Assembly (NCBI GenBank): GCA_024516035.1
Contig: CM044959.1
Location: 10,049,665 to 10,113,664 of the forward strand
Reading direction: 5' to 3'
Source of the DNA: Bactericera cockerelli
Taxonomy: Eukaryota; Arthropoda; Insecta; Hemiptera; Triozidae
DNA length: 64,000 bases
A program made the position numbers and the translations under genes. This document shows positions 53,460 to 63,704 of the stretch, piece by piece. Position 1 is the first letter of the stretch, and every line of letters starts with the position of its first letter. A model generated the notes under the pieces. The model was not told the DNA's origin, ran no database searches, and saw only the letters and a program-made list of their open reading frames with translations.

Positions 53460-53760
53460 AGAAACTGCACAAGAAGGTATCTCTTACTAACTATCCAAAT
53501 TTTCATTTTTTTTTTGTCAACTCTGGGTATCGAACCCAGGACCTACTGCATTGCTAGCAAGAAGCATGCTTTAAGTTACATTGTCATATCACATTGGGTG
53601 TGATATGACAATGGAAATGTGATAGGAAACTCACAAAGCTACTCAATATTAACATCACCCAGCCGGAGTGTGGGCAGGAATAGCCAGGGTTTGGAATTTG
53701 AATGGTCACCCATTCAACTCTTAACCATGCTTAACTTCAGTAATTGATGTAACCTTTCTT
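53460..53760 (-). mobile_element. Composite 5S-tRNA SINE (G head and body fused to I head), copy 1
   Basis: On the minus strand: a 5S-like head (GAAGTTAAGCATGGTTAAGA, GGGTGACC), the G body, GTGATATGACAATGTAACTT, then the tRNA-like I unit TGCTTCTTGCTAGCAATGCA with box B GGTTCGATACCC. The same fusion and junction occur at 57530-57970. Confidence 0.8.
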
Positions 53761-53903
53761 CTGATTTTTTGGCATTGGTTGGCAAGGCCATTCCACACAG
53801 CCATCTTCTGAATTAAACGCTATTAGTAGCAAAAACGAAGGAGATACCAATTTTCACGAAGATCTGTTATCCTTCATCTCGAGGGAGTTTAGTTTCCTTG
53901 GTA

Positions 53904-54147
53904 TCTCTATATATAAAACAGAAAAAAGGACTACCTACCTACCTATGTTTGTTTGTTTGTCCGGAGTTGTTTAGCCAAAACGGTAAGAGATAGCAAAAAA
54001 TGTCTCAGAATTGACCCCCCCAAAACCACTATCGCTTTGTCCAGAAAAATTATAAAAAGTTCAAAAAGGCATTGCTGTCCAGCAGTACGGCCATGCCTTA
54101 GTAAATTTGACATTTAGTCCCGTTGCAAAGCACGGGCAAACGGCTAG
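53904..54147 (+). mobile_element. Non-autonomous Helitron, second copy
   Basis: Same ends as 51452-51707: TCTCTATATATAAAACAGAA start, ACGGGCAAACGGCTAG end, flanked by A and T. About 95% alike, with a shorter (GTTT)n. Confidence 0.85.
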
Positions 54148-54199
54148 TACATTATATTTTCGGCTACAGTGACTACTAATCAACCTTAAATGAAAGTTT

Positions 54200-54870
54200 T
54201 AAATGTAACAAAAACTCGATATCATGTGTCGTGTATAAAAATTTATTGAAATGAAAATGGCGTATACATACATTAACTATTTAGCTAGTAGCACTGAAAA
54301 TATATAGAAAGTAGATAGGTACTTATTCTATGAGATGCGTATAGAGGTAAACAAAGGTTAGTTGTGCACAAAAAGCAAGCAAACAGAACACACACGTGAC
54401 TAGAACAAATTTGGAATGTTAAAACAATAAAAATAATATAACAACAAAGTGAAGCCCGTCATACAGACAGGTTATTAGATCACAAAAATATAGCGTCTTT
54501 TTAAAATGACCAAATAAAGTTGGTATAAACCAAACCAACCTTAAAAGATCATTAATTAAGGCAAAGTCCTCATAACTTAGAGACCAGGGTTCGTGTACCA
54601 ATAATAGAAAAACAATAACTACCGATTTCTAATGTTAGAAATTTCTCGGAAGTAAAATCAGTAAAGCGTTTGATTAATATTGTGACAGCTTGTGAATACA
54701 AATACAATATATTTGAAACCAAAGGAAACCAAATTTTTCCATTGTTTTCGAATGTCGTTATAGTTCTATATTTTCTTATTCTATGTTATCAAAATATGTC
54801 ATTTATTGCATGTTGGCGTAGTTCACTTGCTATGCCAGCATGTGTAGACAGTATCATAAAAAAAACTAGA
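54200..54870. other. No gene recognised; 3' flank of the kinesin gene
   Basis: Presumed 3' UTR or intergenic sequence. No poly-T tract of the kind expected at the end of a retrocopy is seen here on the plus strand. Confidence 0.35.
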
Positions 54871-54873
54871 TTT

Positions 54874-56867
54874 TCAGCTGAGCTGTCTGAGTTTTCCACT
54901 CATCGGGCGCCTGAGTCTTCTCCTAGGACTGCATTTTGTCGTGGCGAAATGCTGACTTGGATCTGCCTGTCCCTTGTCGGGCTCCCGAGGCACTCTTGGC
55001 TTTCTCGGAGGATAGTAGCGGTACATGTGAGAGAGGTCTGGCTGCGTAATCTCCCCGGGAGTGGCTTCCTCCGGCTGCGGCGCTATCTTCCTCATATTGT
55101 TCCTGTGTACGCACGCACTTCAGTCCCACTCTCCTATGTCTTCGTTCCAGGTGGCATTCTGAGTCATCAGCTCCAGGTACTTGGGAGGGATGAACTTCTG
55201 GATGATGGCCTGCTGGTAGGAATACTCCTTGGTGATCTGCCGCACGTTGTCCAGGAAGCCTTCAATCTCTCTCCTGTTCTCCCGCTGCACGTCTTTTCTC
55301 TCCTCTTTGGCTGCGAGCAACATGGAAGAAACTTTCTTCATTTCTTGCTGAGACCTTCTGATTCCTCTTGCAGACTCGAATATTTCTCCTCCATGTCTAT
55401 TCGTTCTGCGTCTTTGGCTTGGATATTCTTCTTGAGCTCTTCTTCTTTCTCTTTGCGATGTTCAAGCTCCTCAGCAGCCGCGTCTAGTAGTTGCTGTTGA
55501 ATCTCTGCTTTCTCCAGTAGATTCTCGCCTCCGACAAGAACTTTCTTCTGTAGGAGCTCTAGTTTTTCAACCATCATCTGATGATCCTCCTGGACGCGCT
55601 TCAGTTCCTCATCATGTTCGTCTATTTTCTTTTCATCCTCAGTCTCATCCACAGCTGGCGTGGTGTCCTCGTCAGGTTCTGGTTTCTGCGCAGGTTCCTC
55701 CGCAGCTGGGGACTGGCTGGTCTCTTCCAGTTTCTTTTTCAGTTCCAATATCTCCTTCTGGTACTTCATGAGCAGCGCATCCTTGGGGTCCTGGTTCACC
55801 CGCGCCTTGTTGCAAATACTCTTCACTCGACTCGCGTATCTCAGTGTGCTGATGGTTTCCTCGTAGTTATAGGAAGCAGGGCCTATGGTGGCACACATGA
55901 CTGTCTTGAATTACCTCCGAGAGAGTCTTGCAGGATGCGCGTCAGTTTGGAATTCCGGTAAGGGATGTGCGTGCATTTCCCATCAACAAGTGCCGAGATG
56001 ACATTGCCCAGGGTTGACAAGGACAGGTTGATCTTGGATGCCTCCTTGAGTCTCTGCCCTGAGGCTCCCGTCTTGGCTTGTCGCTCACTCCCCGCCAGGT
56101 CCACCAAGTGGAGTCGCCCCATCTTCACGTGCTGCGTCTTCACATTCTCGAAGGAGTAGGAGCTCGTCTCGATGATGATGGAGAAGATGGCGTGCGAGCG
56201 AGAGCTCATCTCGTTCATAGCGGTGGCGCCCACACTCCTGTTCTTGTTCCCCAGGGACATGATCCTCTCCATGTCGTCCGCGTTGTTAGCAATGTACACG
56301 GACAGGTCCTTCACATACACCCCCACGTCCGGCCTCTCCTTCACCTCCAGTGTCTGCTCCTTGTTCTTGCTCAGCAAGTCTCGTATCTCCTCGTTGTAAA
56401 TCTCAAAGTACGACACTCGCACGAGGAACTTCACACTCTCGTCTGCTTTGGCTATGTGTCCGAATATATGCGCGAATGAGTTGGGTATGATACCTTTCAG
56501 CTCGGGAACATTGTTCACACCCTCCATTGTGAACGTTTTCCCTGTCCCTGTTTGGCCATAGGCAAAGATGGTTCCATTGAAACCCGACAGAACTTTGTCC
56601 ACGATGGGCCTGGCTGTTTCATTATAAATATCAAGCTGTTTTCGAATCTGAATCAAAGACAGTATCAAATGAGAAGGTTTTGGGTGGCTCATGAGAGGAC
56701 CCTGCTGGGTTCTTCACTGATATGATTCCGCTCAGGAGATCAACCTTAGCAATGTTGCTGTATCTTGCTTCCACCTCTTTCTTGCTTAGAGGCCGCACTC
56801 TGACAAACACTCGCACATTCTCAACTTCTTCTATCTCTGCTACTTCAATCTGATCTTTCTTAGTCAT
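54874..56867 (-). CDS. Kinesin-II motor subunit (KIF3A / Klp64D type), single exon with several 1-nt indels
   Basis: Start ATG at 56867 ([20 protein letters not shown]), 48 nt after a TTTCAG acceptor at 56915. The motor domain (~residues 18-350) has P-loop [13 protein letters not shown], switch [12 protein letters not shown], switch II DLAGSER and the [18 protein letters not shown] segment. The neck carries the kinesin-II signature NQDPKDALL, followed by an acidic hinge, a coiled coil and a basic tail, ~660 codons against ~700 in the family. Kinesin-II walks to microtubule plus ends and drives anterograde intraflagellar and axonal transport. Frame breaks: +1 near 56640 (AAAA), -1 near 55905, 55342, 55125, 55112 and 55100; the protein reads on after each. 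The tail beyond ~54900 is unresolved. Its GC content is well above its surroundings. It is either a real gene with assembly errors or a retrocopy. Confidence 0.82.
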
Positions 56868-57059
56868 CTTTGGTTTAAAGCTGGCTTGGACTGCTGAGGA
56901 CTTTATTAGTTCATTCTGAAAGAAAGATAAGATCATGACATGATAAGTTAAAAAAGTTAATCCTCCTGTTTGGGACTTGTCAAGAAAGTAATACATCTCA
57001 GAATAGTGGGACACATTAGTCTGAGATGGACAGTATAAATAAAGCAATATTGTTATTAT

Positions 57060-57480
57060 TATATTTTTTTCCGAGCTTTACTGACCACAAATGGGCTAAG
57101 TTGCTGAGTACCTATGCTTAAGTGTTTCTAATATTCTAGTTGAAAGTTGAAAGTGGTGTTGTAAGTTTAATTTTGCTATTTTAATTCAACTCAACAAAGT
57201 AGTAAAACGTTCCTTACAGGACCAGCTTTCAACTAGAATATAGGGTACATAAACTGATAAGGCAAATACCCACTTTTCCAAGCCCATGGAACATATTTTA
57301 AGAGCATCTTAGTACATCTTACACATTGTTCAATGTATCTTTGTACACAGTGTTCAATGATGGTATGTACTTACTTACATTTAAATGATTACATCATATT
57401 TAAGGATTGCCTCCACTGAGGTCAATAATGCAATGTTTATGAATTATCAGAATTCATATCTTTATTGTTTATGGACCAGT
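57060..57480. other. Upstream of kinesin, no gene seen
   Basis: It contains an inverted pair, TATTCTAGTTGAAAG(T) at ~57131 and its complement (C)TTTCAACTAGAATA at ~57226, enclosing ~80 nt. Otherwise featureless. Confidence 0.4.
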
Positions 57481-57529
57481 GATTGTTTTCTTTTAAGCCA
57501 GAATCAATTGCATGTTATTTACACCAGTT

Positions 57530-57970
57530 CTTATTCTGCCACTGAAGTTAATCAAGGTTAAGACTTGAGTGGGGGACCATTCAAATTCCAAACCCTGGCT
57601 ATTCCTGGCCACACTCAGGCTCGGTGAGGTTAATATTGAGTAGCTGGTTTGTGAGTTTCCGGCAAATGGAGGATAAAACACCCAATGTGATATGACAATG
57701 TAATTGAAAGCCTGCTTCTTGCTTGCAATGCAGTAGGTCCTGGGTTCAATCCCCAGAGTTAACAAAAAAAATTGTATTGAAAATTTGGATAGTTTGTAGG
57801 AGACCTTCCAGTGCACTTGTGTTGATCCAGCACCTAACTGGAAAATACTGTGTCACTTTTTGACCATCAGAGGCGAGGCACATTTAGGGATGGGAAAGTT
57901 ACTACAGTAGTCTATAGTGGCTGTTGTTACAAAATGAAAAGGCTGTGAAACACTCATCTTTAAATAAAAA
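57530..57970 (+). mobile_element. Composite 5S-tRNA SINE, copy 2, full length
   Basis: 5S head (TGAAGTTAATCAAGGTTAAG, GACTTGAGTGGGGGACC), G body (CTCAGGCTCGGTGAGGTTAA), GTGATATGACAATGTAATTG, then the I unit: GCTTGCAATGCAGTAGGTCC with box B GGTTCAATCCCC. After that comes the I body (GTTGATCCAGCACCTAACTG, GTGAAACACTCATC) and an A-rich end. The order is the same as at 53460-53760. Confidence 0.85.
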
Positions 57971-57974
57971 AAAT

Positions 57975-59040
57975 CCAGGTTGTTCAATGTCAATACAATA
58001 CTAAGGATTCCTATTACAACATATATACAGTCCTATGTATTTACTAACCTTGTAATCTCCTAACAGAGATAAATATTTTAGTGTTTCAATTTCTAGTTAA
58101 CCTTTGAAATAGGTATTCAGGAATTAATGCTACTGGGGATCTAGTTATTATTTATGTAGACAGAAAATAGTAAAAAACAAAATCAACTTACTAGCACTAA
58201 TAGAGGTCAGATCACAGGACTGTCCATTGCAAGGAGAAACCAGCCTAAAGACTACCATGTTAGGCACAGGACCTTTTTCCTTATTTGGTATGTTGACTTA
58301 GGACTAGTAATCAGTGACATAATGACATTTTACATTAAAAAATTAGTCTTAAAATGTTTTCTAATAGGAATTTTCCCGTAGAGACAGTGAATCATAAGGA
58401 GATAAACTTGTGAATGATGAAGAATAAAGGGCAGAACCAGCAATTATTAGTGAATAATGACTTATTAGTCATAATGAGATCCTTGTTTCTTATCAGTAAA
58501 GCTGAGCCACTCTAATCAATATTTTTTGTTTACATAAGAGAATTTTAAAAATGCGCGCCATTTTACCACTGGCTAGAAACAGTGTTGCCACACTGCAGTT
58601 ACTCTCAGATTTCTATGGTACTCACAGAGGTAATATGTTTTACGTTGGATTTGAAAGAGATGAATTGTCTCTGTGCGGATTTGTGTGGTGGCTGCTATTT
58701 ATTAATGCTGTTAATAGGACGAGGGTTCGAAACCTCCTAGGGTGCTAGAAAAGTAATTTAGATAGATATAAATCTATGAGGATTGTTAGGTATTCCTTGA
58801 AGTAGCGAGACCTGAGGCCCGTTTGTTGATGGGTACTTTCTATTCTAATAATTTTTTTGTAGTAATATTTAGGGAGGAATAAATAAACAATTTTTTTATA
58901 CCACAGTGGACTTACTTAATACTTAAGTATACATTTTGTGTAATTTTTTAAAATGGGAAATAGTTCTGACTCAAACTTGTGATCCCGATTTTGTCAAATG
59001 AATTTTCCCTCAGACTGTTAGAGCGAAACTAATGGACATT
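57975..59040. other. No gene recognised
   Basis: One short frame at 58551-58748 lacks any family resemblance. Otherwise AT-rich non-coding sequence. Confidence 0.35.
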
Positions 59041-59046
59041 TTTGTA

Positions 59047-59096
59047 ACCCATAACTGCCCACGGTGTCCATATGGACACCTTGGGCAGTATGGGTT
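59047..59096. repeat. 50-bp near-perfect palindrome
   Basis: Arms meet at GGTGTCCATATGGACACC; outer parts CCCATAACTGCCCAC and TTGGGCAGTATGGG pair with one bulge and one mismatch. Confidence 0.85.
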
Positions 59097-59104
59097 TATC
59101 GCTG

Positions 59105-59260
59105 TGGACTTTAATATTGTGATGCTGGCATTCCGCCTAAACCAGGCTGGGTGAGGTTAATGTGGGTAGCAGGTTTGTGAGTTTCCTGCGACGGGTAACA
59201 GCCCCGTCGTGTTGTGACTATGCAGTTGAAAGAGCGTTTAAGCCCAAATTTCAAATAAAT
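59105..59260 (+). mobile_element. Family G SINE body and 3' end
   Basis: ACCAGGCTGGGTGAGGTTAA, GTGGGTAGCAGGTTTGTGAG, GCCCCGTCGTGTTGTGACTA, GTTGAAAGAGCGTTTAAGCC. The 5S head is lost. Confidence 0.75.
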
Positions 59261-59277
59261 ACCTAAATAACCAAATG

Positions 59278-59558
59278 TGTTTCTTTATGTTATTATGTCA
59301 CAATTTTAGTGGACAGCGCAGAATTATAGGTCATTTCCGTACATTTATTATTAAAATATCTTATTTTTGCCTATAATTCCGCCACTGGTCGCTGCTCACA
59401 TAAAAGCATCTACTCATTTTTCCTCACGAGGTATGAGTGGACCCCGAACATCCAAGTACAGAGCAGAAAAAATCCTCCCCGCTGGGGATCGAACCCAGCA
59501 GTTCACCATGCGTGTAATGCCTAGCGCGCAAACTTACTCGGCCACGGTGACTACTCTG
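59278..59558 (-). mobile_element. Family A SINE
   Basis: Minus strand: GTAGTCACCGTGGCCGAGTA, box B GGTTCGATCCC, GTCCACTCATACCTCGTGAG, tail GTGACATAATAACATAAAG. Full length. Confidence 0.85.
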
Positions 59559-59624
59559 TATCACATTATGTGCCAAACCTCAAAATCATGTTCATCCCCA
59601 GGGGCCAATATACGAAGGATTGTC

Positions 59625-59695
59625 TCTCAATATGAGAGATGTGGCCCCCACAAAGTTTGTTTTTTATAGGGGGCCACGTCGCTCATATTGAAGTG
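59625..59695. repeat. Hairpin with 22-nt arms
   Basis: CAATATGAGAGATGTGGCCC (59628) pairs with the complement at 59669-59690 with two mismatches and a 19-nt loop. Related TCTCTC/GAGCG(G/A)CG stretches follow to 59800. Confidence 0.7.
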
Positions 59696-59889
59696 CACCT
59701 ACTTTCTATTTACGTTACAGTAATTTTTCTTTTATTGAGAGACGCGGCCTCTCACAATACCAAACTGTCTCTCTATTATGAGCGGCGTGGTACACAATGT
59801 GGTATAGTGATAAGACCATGTACAATTTGTACAATGTACATATTTGAAAGCAACGTTAAACCCAATTTACTTATATTTAATTCGTCCCC

Positions 59890-60105
59890 TAATAATAATA
59901 ACACTCTTTAGTGGAATGTACCCACCAAGCGAGGTTAATGCTCAAAGCATTTTCTACTACCTAACCCTCAGAGTCTCTTTATTATGTGGTCACAAATTCA
60001 AAATAATGAGGAAAAATTTATGCACAGGCTGGGATTCGAACCACCGGACTCCTACGCTACCTGGATTACCAGGCCACTTGACTACCAGTGCACGCACTGC
60101 TACCG
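59890..60105 (-). mobile_element. Family D SINE
   Basis: Minus strand: GGTAGTCAAGTGGCCTGGTA, box B GGTTCGAATCCC, GACCACATAATAAAGAGACT, ATGCTTTGAGCATTAACCTC, (TTA)n. Confidence 0.8.
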
Positions 60106-60187
60106 TGGATGTAGAGGAAACGATGAACAAAAACGAAAGAAAAAAAAATCGAGCTACTGAGGTCGGTTCAAACAAATATTAATAATT

Positions 60188-60400
60188 CTGTCCCGATAGC
60201 TCAGTGGTAAAGGCGGCACTCTGTGAACCCAAAGATTCCAGAGGTCGCGGGTTCGGAACCCATCCAAGACATGACAAGTTATCCTCCCATTTGGGATTTT
60301 TACTACATAATAACACGTCTTGGGCTTCCTGCTGGAATAATGGGACTTAATAGTCCTAATCGGGCAGTATAAATAAGGCGATATTATTATTTTTCTAATA
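60188..60400 (+). mobile_element. Family E SINE
   Basis: CTGTCCCGATAGCTCAGTGG, box B GGTTCGGAACCC, TTATCCTCCCATTTGGGATT, GCTGGAATAATGGGACTTAA, GGGCAGTATAAATAAGGCGA. Ends in (TTA)n. Confidence 0.85.
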
Positions 60401-60420
60401 TTTCTTTCTTCCAAATCTAG

Positions 60421-60476
60421 AAAATGTACGCTGGTGAACCCAGAGCAATCAAGAGCATGGTTACGCGAAGGGAGAG
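60421..60476 (+). CDS. Weak candidate exon, phase-compatible with the RING gene
   Basis: A good acceptor (TTTCTTTCTTCCAAATCTAG) and a GTAAAC donor enclose 56 nt. In phase 1, as left by 46909, it reads KMYAGEPRAIKSMVTRRER. No homology is recognised and the kinesin gene would lie in the intron on the other strand. A chance match is quite possible. Confidence 0.25.
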
Positions 60477-60550
60477 GTAAACAAACTATACTCTCTCCTC
60501 ACATGACATACCTACCTTACTCTATTTTCCATGTTTCACCGTTACATTAT

Positions 60551-61243
60551 ACAGGGTGTATGAAAAGGTCATGTACAAAAAGAAACCACGTATAGTAGAG
60601 CTCAGATAAAGGACATTTTGCTTAATAAACCCCTATACGGAAATTTTAAAGATGAGTGTTTCACAGTTTTTTTATTTCGTAGCTATGAAACAAGAGCTAC
60701 TATAGACGCTTGTGGTCTGCTTTGTAGCCTCACCATCCCGTAGTATGCCTCCCTTCTGATAGGCGAGAAGTGACACATTCCCATTTAGGTGCTGGGTCAA
60801 CACGAGCGCACCGGAAGGTATCCCTTACAAACAACTGTAACCAAATTTTGAATACATTTTTTTGTTGGCGCGGGGTTTAAACCCGGGACCTTCCGCATGG
60901 CAAGCAAGCGCTTAACCACTGAGCTAATCGTGCGCTCAGATATATTTTATGATTAATATTTTATGACAGGTATATTTTATGACGCCCCATAACTCTGCCC
61001 CTGATCGGGGAAAAAATGCCAAATACTCTCCAAAGAAGCATGATAACAATCGGAGACGTCATGCAAAAAATGAAGTCAGTCTCAAAATAATTCGCTTTGA
61101 AATAATTTGAAATACTGACTTTTGGTGGCCCTAGCGACCTTGGGATCAATTGCCGACAGGGGATTATTAGCAAAGTGTCCTTTATTTGAGCTCTAATACT
61201 ATACGTGGTTTCTGTTTGTACATGACCTTTAGATACACCCTGT
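60551..61243. mobile_element. Non-autonomous mariner-like element with ~75-bp terminal inverted repeats
   Basis: ACAGGGTGTATGAAAAGGTC, ATGTACAAAAAGAAACCACG, TATAGTAGAGCTCAGATAAA at the left matches the complement of the right end (61165-61243) with few differences. Flanks are T/A, fitting a TA target. No transposase. It carries a reverse family I SINE. Confidence 0.8.
60635..60940 (-). mobile_element. Family I tRNA-derived SINE, full length, nested in the mariner-like element
   Basis: Minus strand: GATTAGCTCAGTGGTTAAGC, CTTGCTTGCCATGCGGAAGG, box B GGTTTAAACCCC, then GTTGACCCAGCACCTAAATG, GTGTCACTTCTCGCCTATCA, GGCATACTACGGGATGG and TGAAACACTCATC. This is the cleanest copy and defines the family. 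Confidence 0.85.
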
Positions 61244-61707
61244 TATACATCTCTGTATACATAGGTACGTATAGATATCTCTCTAAATGCTATCTTTTAT
61301 CCATGTAGTAAACTTGAATTTTTCCAACTTTCTATTCAGAATATTCAGTAGTACTCACTGTTCCTATGTCAGAGAGCGTTAGGAAATATTTCGCCATGTT
61401 TTCGTGAGTGGGTAAATTTGTGTTTGATTTTTACCATCTCGATAAAATAAACTTAAACAATATTGAGTGTCAGGTTAGTACTTAATGTTGGATTTTCTCT
61501 GATTAATCACATTTTCTTTAGTCGATCTCAAAATACAGGGACATACTACCTAAATTTTTATAATGATCACCCCTTGCACTTGGAAAAAACCAAAGTTGCT
61601 CAGGAGGTTATGAACCGTCCAGAAATAAGAAAAAAATTGAAATCGGAGCAAAAAAATATTTTTTTTACAAAATCGAACACAATACTTCCGATTTCTAATA
61701 TTAGAAA

Positions 61708-61870
61708 AGGCGGCACTCTGTGAGTCCAGAGATTTCAGAGGTCGTGGGTTCAAAACCCAGTCGGGACATGACAAGTTATACTCCCATTTGGGATTTTTAC
61801 CACATAATAATGTGTCTTGGGCTTACTGCTGGAATAATGGGAATTAGTGGTAAAGGGTGATTCGCGTCAA
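61708..61870 (+). mobile_element. Family E SINE, head partly missing
   Basis: GGCGGCACTCTGTGAGTCCA, GAGGTCGTGGGTTCAAAACC, CAGTCGGGACATGACAAGTT, CTTACTGCTGGAATAATGGG. It adjoins a dispersed repeat (TTCCGATTTCTAATATTAGA) on its left. Confidence 0.75.
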
Positions 61871-62007
61871 AATTCAGGCTGGGTGAGGCTATCGGAGTTC
61901 TTTGGTTTTGTCACAGAGTCGTTAAGAAAAAGAGAAGACAAATTAAAGGTAATGTAGTAGGTAATATTTTGGGAACATCTATTAACTATCTGTCCCGGTC
62001 TGTCCGT

Positions 62008-62218
62008 CTGTCCCGGTAGCTCAGTGGTAAAGGCGGCACTGTGTGAATTCAGAGATTCCAGAGGTCGCGGGTTCGAAACCCAGCCGGGACATGACATGTT
62101 ATCCTCCCATTTGGGATTTTTACCACACAATAATAAGTCTTGGGCTTACTGCTGGAATAATGGGACTTAATAGTCCTAATCGGGCAGTATAAATTAGGCG
62201 ATATTATTATTATTAAAT
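62008..62218 (+). mobile_element. Family E SINE, intact cloverleaf acceptor stem
   Basis: TGTCCCGGTAGCTCAGTGGT at the start pairs with CCGGGACA; box B GGTTCGAAACCC. Body and (TTA)n tail as in 60188. The intact internal promoter suggests a young copy. Confidence 0.85.
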
Positions 62219-62279
62219 TATTATAACTATCTTTCAAAGTCTAGGTAATACCTACATTTTTTTTATATATAAAAAAGGT

Positions 62280-62435
62280 AGTGGTGCCCCGAAACCGCTT
62301 TCACATTACTTCAGGGCACTTTACCTTTCCATCCATGACATTCTTGAAACGGTAAATCAGGGTCAGAATTTTCCGCTTTGGCCGGGATTCAAACCCGCAA
62401 CTTCCGGATCAGCAACCAATGCTCTTAATCACATA
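62280..62435 (-). mobile_element. Family B SINE
   Basis: Minus strand: AGCATTGGTTGCTGATCCGG, GGTTTGAATCCCGGCC, AAAGCGGAAAATTCTGACCC and GTAATGTGAAAGCGGTTTCG. Confidence 0.75.
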
Positions 62436-62527
62436 CATAATTTAATTGTGTATATGTTATTATGTATTGTGAATCACCTACTACGGACGAGTCTGCAAAA
62501 TTTCAACGTACCTACAAATTTAAAAGT

Positions 62528-62735
62528 TCACTGTTAGTCAACTGGTTAACGCGCTGGTCTGGTTATCCGTTGATTCGAATCCCACCCAGTGCATGCATTT
62601 TTCCTCATTAACTTGAGTTTTTGACCACATAATAATAATTAAGAATCTGAGGGTTAGGTAGTAGAAAATTCTTTGAACATTAACCTCGCCTGGTGGTTAC
62701 CTTCCACTTAAGAGTGTTATTATTATTAAATAATT
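62528..62735 (+). mobile_element. Family D SINE
   Basis: GTTAGTCAACTGGTTAACGC, box B ATTCGAATCCC, TTTGACCACATAATAATAAT, CATTAACCTCGCCTGGTGGT, (TTA)n. Confidence 0.8.
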
Positions 62736-63394
62736 ATCTACATGCACTTAAACAGATTGTAAAAGCCGATTGTCAACAACAATTCTCTAGTTCTTATTAG
62801 AATTTATTATTTTATTTAATTTATTTTGATGGTGCAGGTGACAATACTTGTTTGTAAAAGTAAAAAGCAAGATGATATTCATTATACTTACAATTATTAT
62901 ACAATATACACACATGTATACATAACATTAGCCAAACCATCTCTAAAGTCAGAGTTTCAACCAATCACAGCGCACTTGGTCTGGCTTACATTAATTTTGC
63001 TATAAAACTCTATTATAATTCGGTCTTGAGACTAGTATAATATTATAAATTATTAAAATATAAATAAAGATGCTTCTTTCAAGCTGTCCTTTTTGTTTTG
63101 TTTTTTAAAACATCAACGGGGTTTACCCAGTTTTAAATGTCCTGTTTTGAATAGCAAAGAAACTGTCCTGACATGGTCGATGGGTACTAGGTATATGGTT
63201 CTTTTTTCAGATTAGTAATACGAGTATATCGCCTTATTTATACTGCTCAAATAGGACAGCTAGGACTAATGAGTCCCAGTAGAAGGAAAAAGGATTACAA
63301 ATTCCTCGAACCACAAATTTGTTATAACTCTGTAACCGTAGGTCCTAGATGCAATTTTTTTGGTGTCAATCGTTTCATTTTGAGCTCAACAAAT

Positions 63395-63515
63395 TTTCGC
63401 CCGGAGTGGAAAATTCTGACCGAAATTTTCCGTTTCCGGAATGGCATGATTGTAGAGGTTAAAGTGCCCTGAAGTAATGCGAAAGTGGTTCAGGGGCACA
63501 CTTATCTTGAAAAAA
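63395..63515 (+). mobile_element. Family B SINE, 5' truncated
   Basis: GCCCGGAGTGGAAAATTCTG, GTTTCCGGAATGGCATGATT, GTAATGCGAAAGTGGTTCAG. Confidence 0.7.
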
Positions 63516-63704
63516 AGTAGAGGTTGTACCCTACTGACAGTTTTGCTTTGTTTTGTTTCGTTTTTTTTAATGTACCTACACTTAACTATACTACATGTCT
63601 AGGTAGTTTTTTTTTGCTTTCACATAAATGCCCTGTGCACAACAGCTCCTGACAAGTTACAAGTGACAGAATTCAACGTAAATAGCGTGCTATGTCTTTT
63701 TTCT

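Noticed and set aside
55581..56479. Plus-strand frames opposite the kinesin gene
   Set aside because: Antisense shadows; the kinesin motifs on the minus strand are unmistakable.
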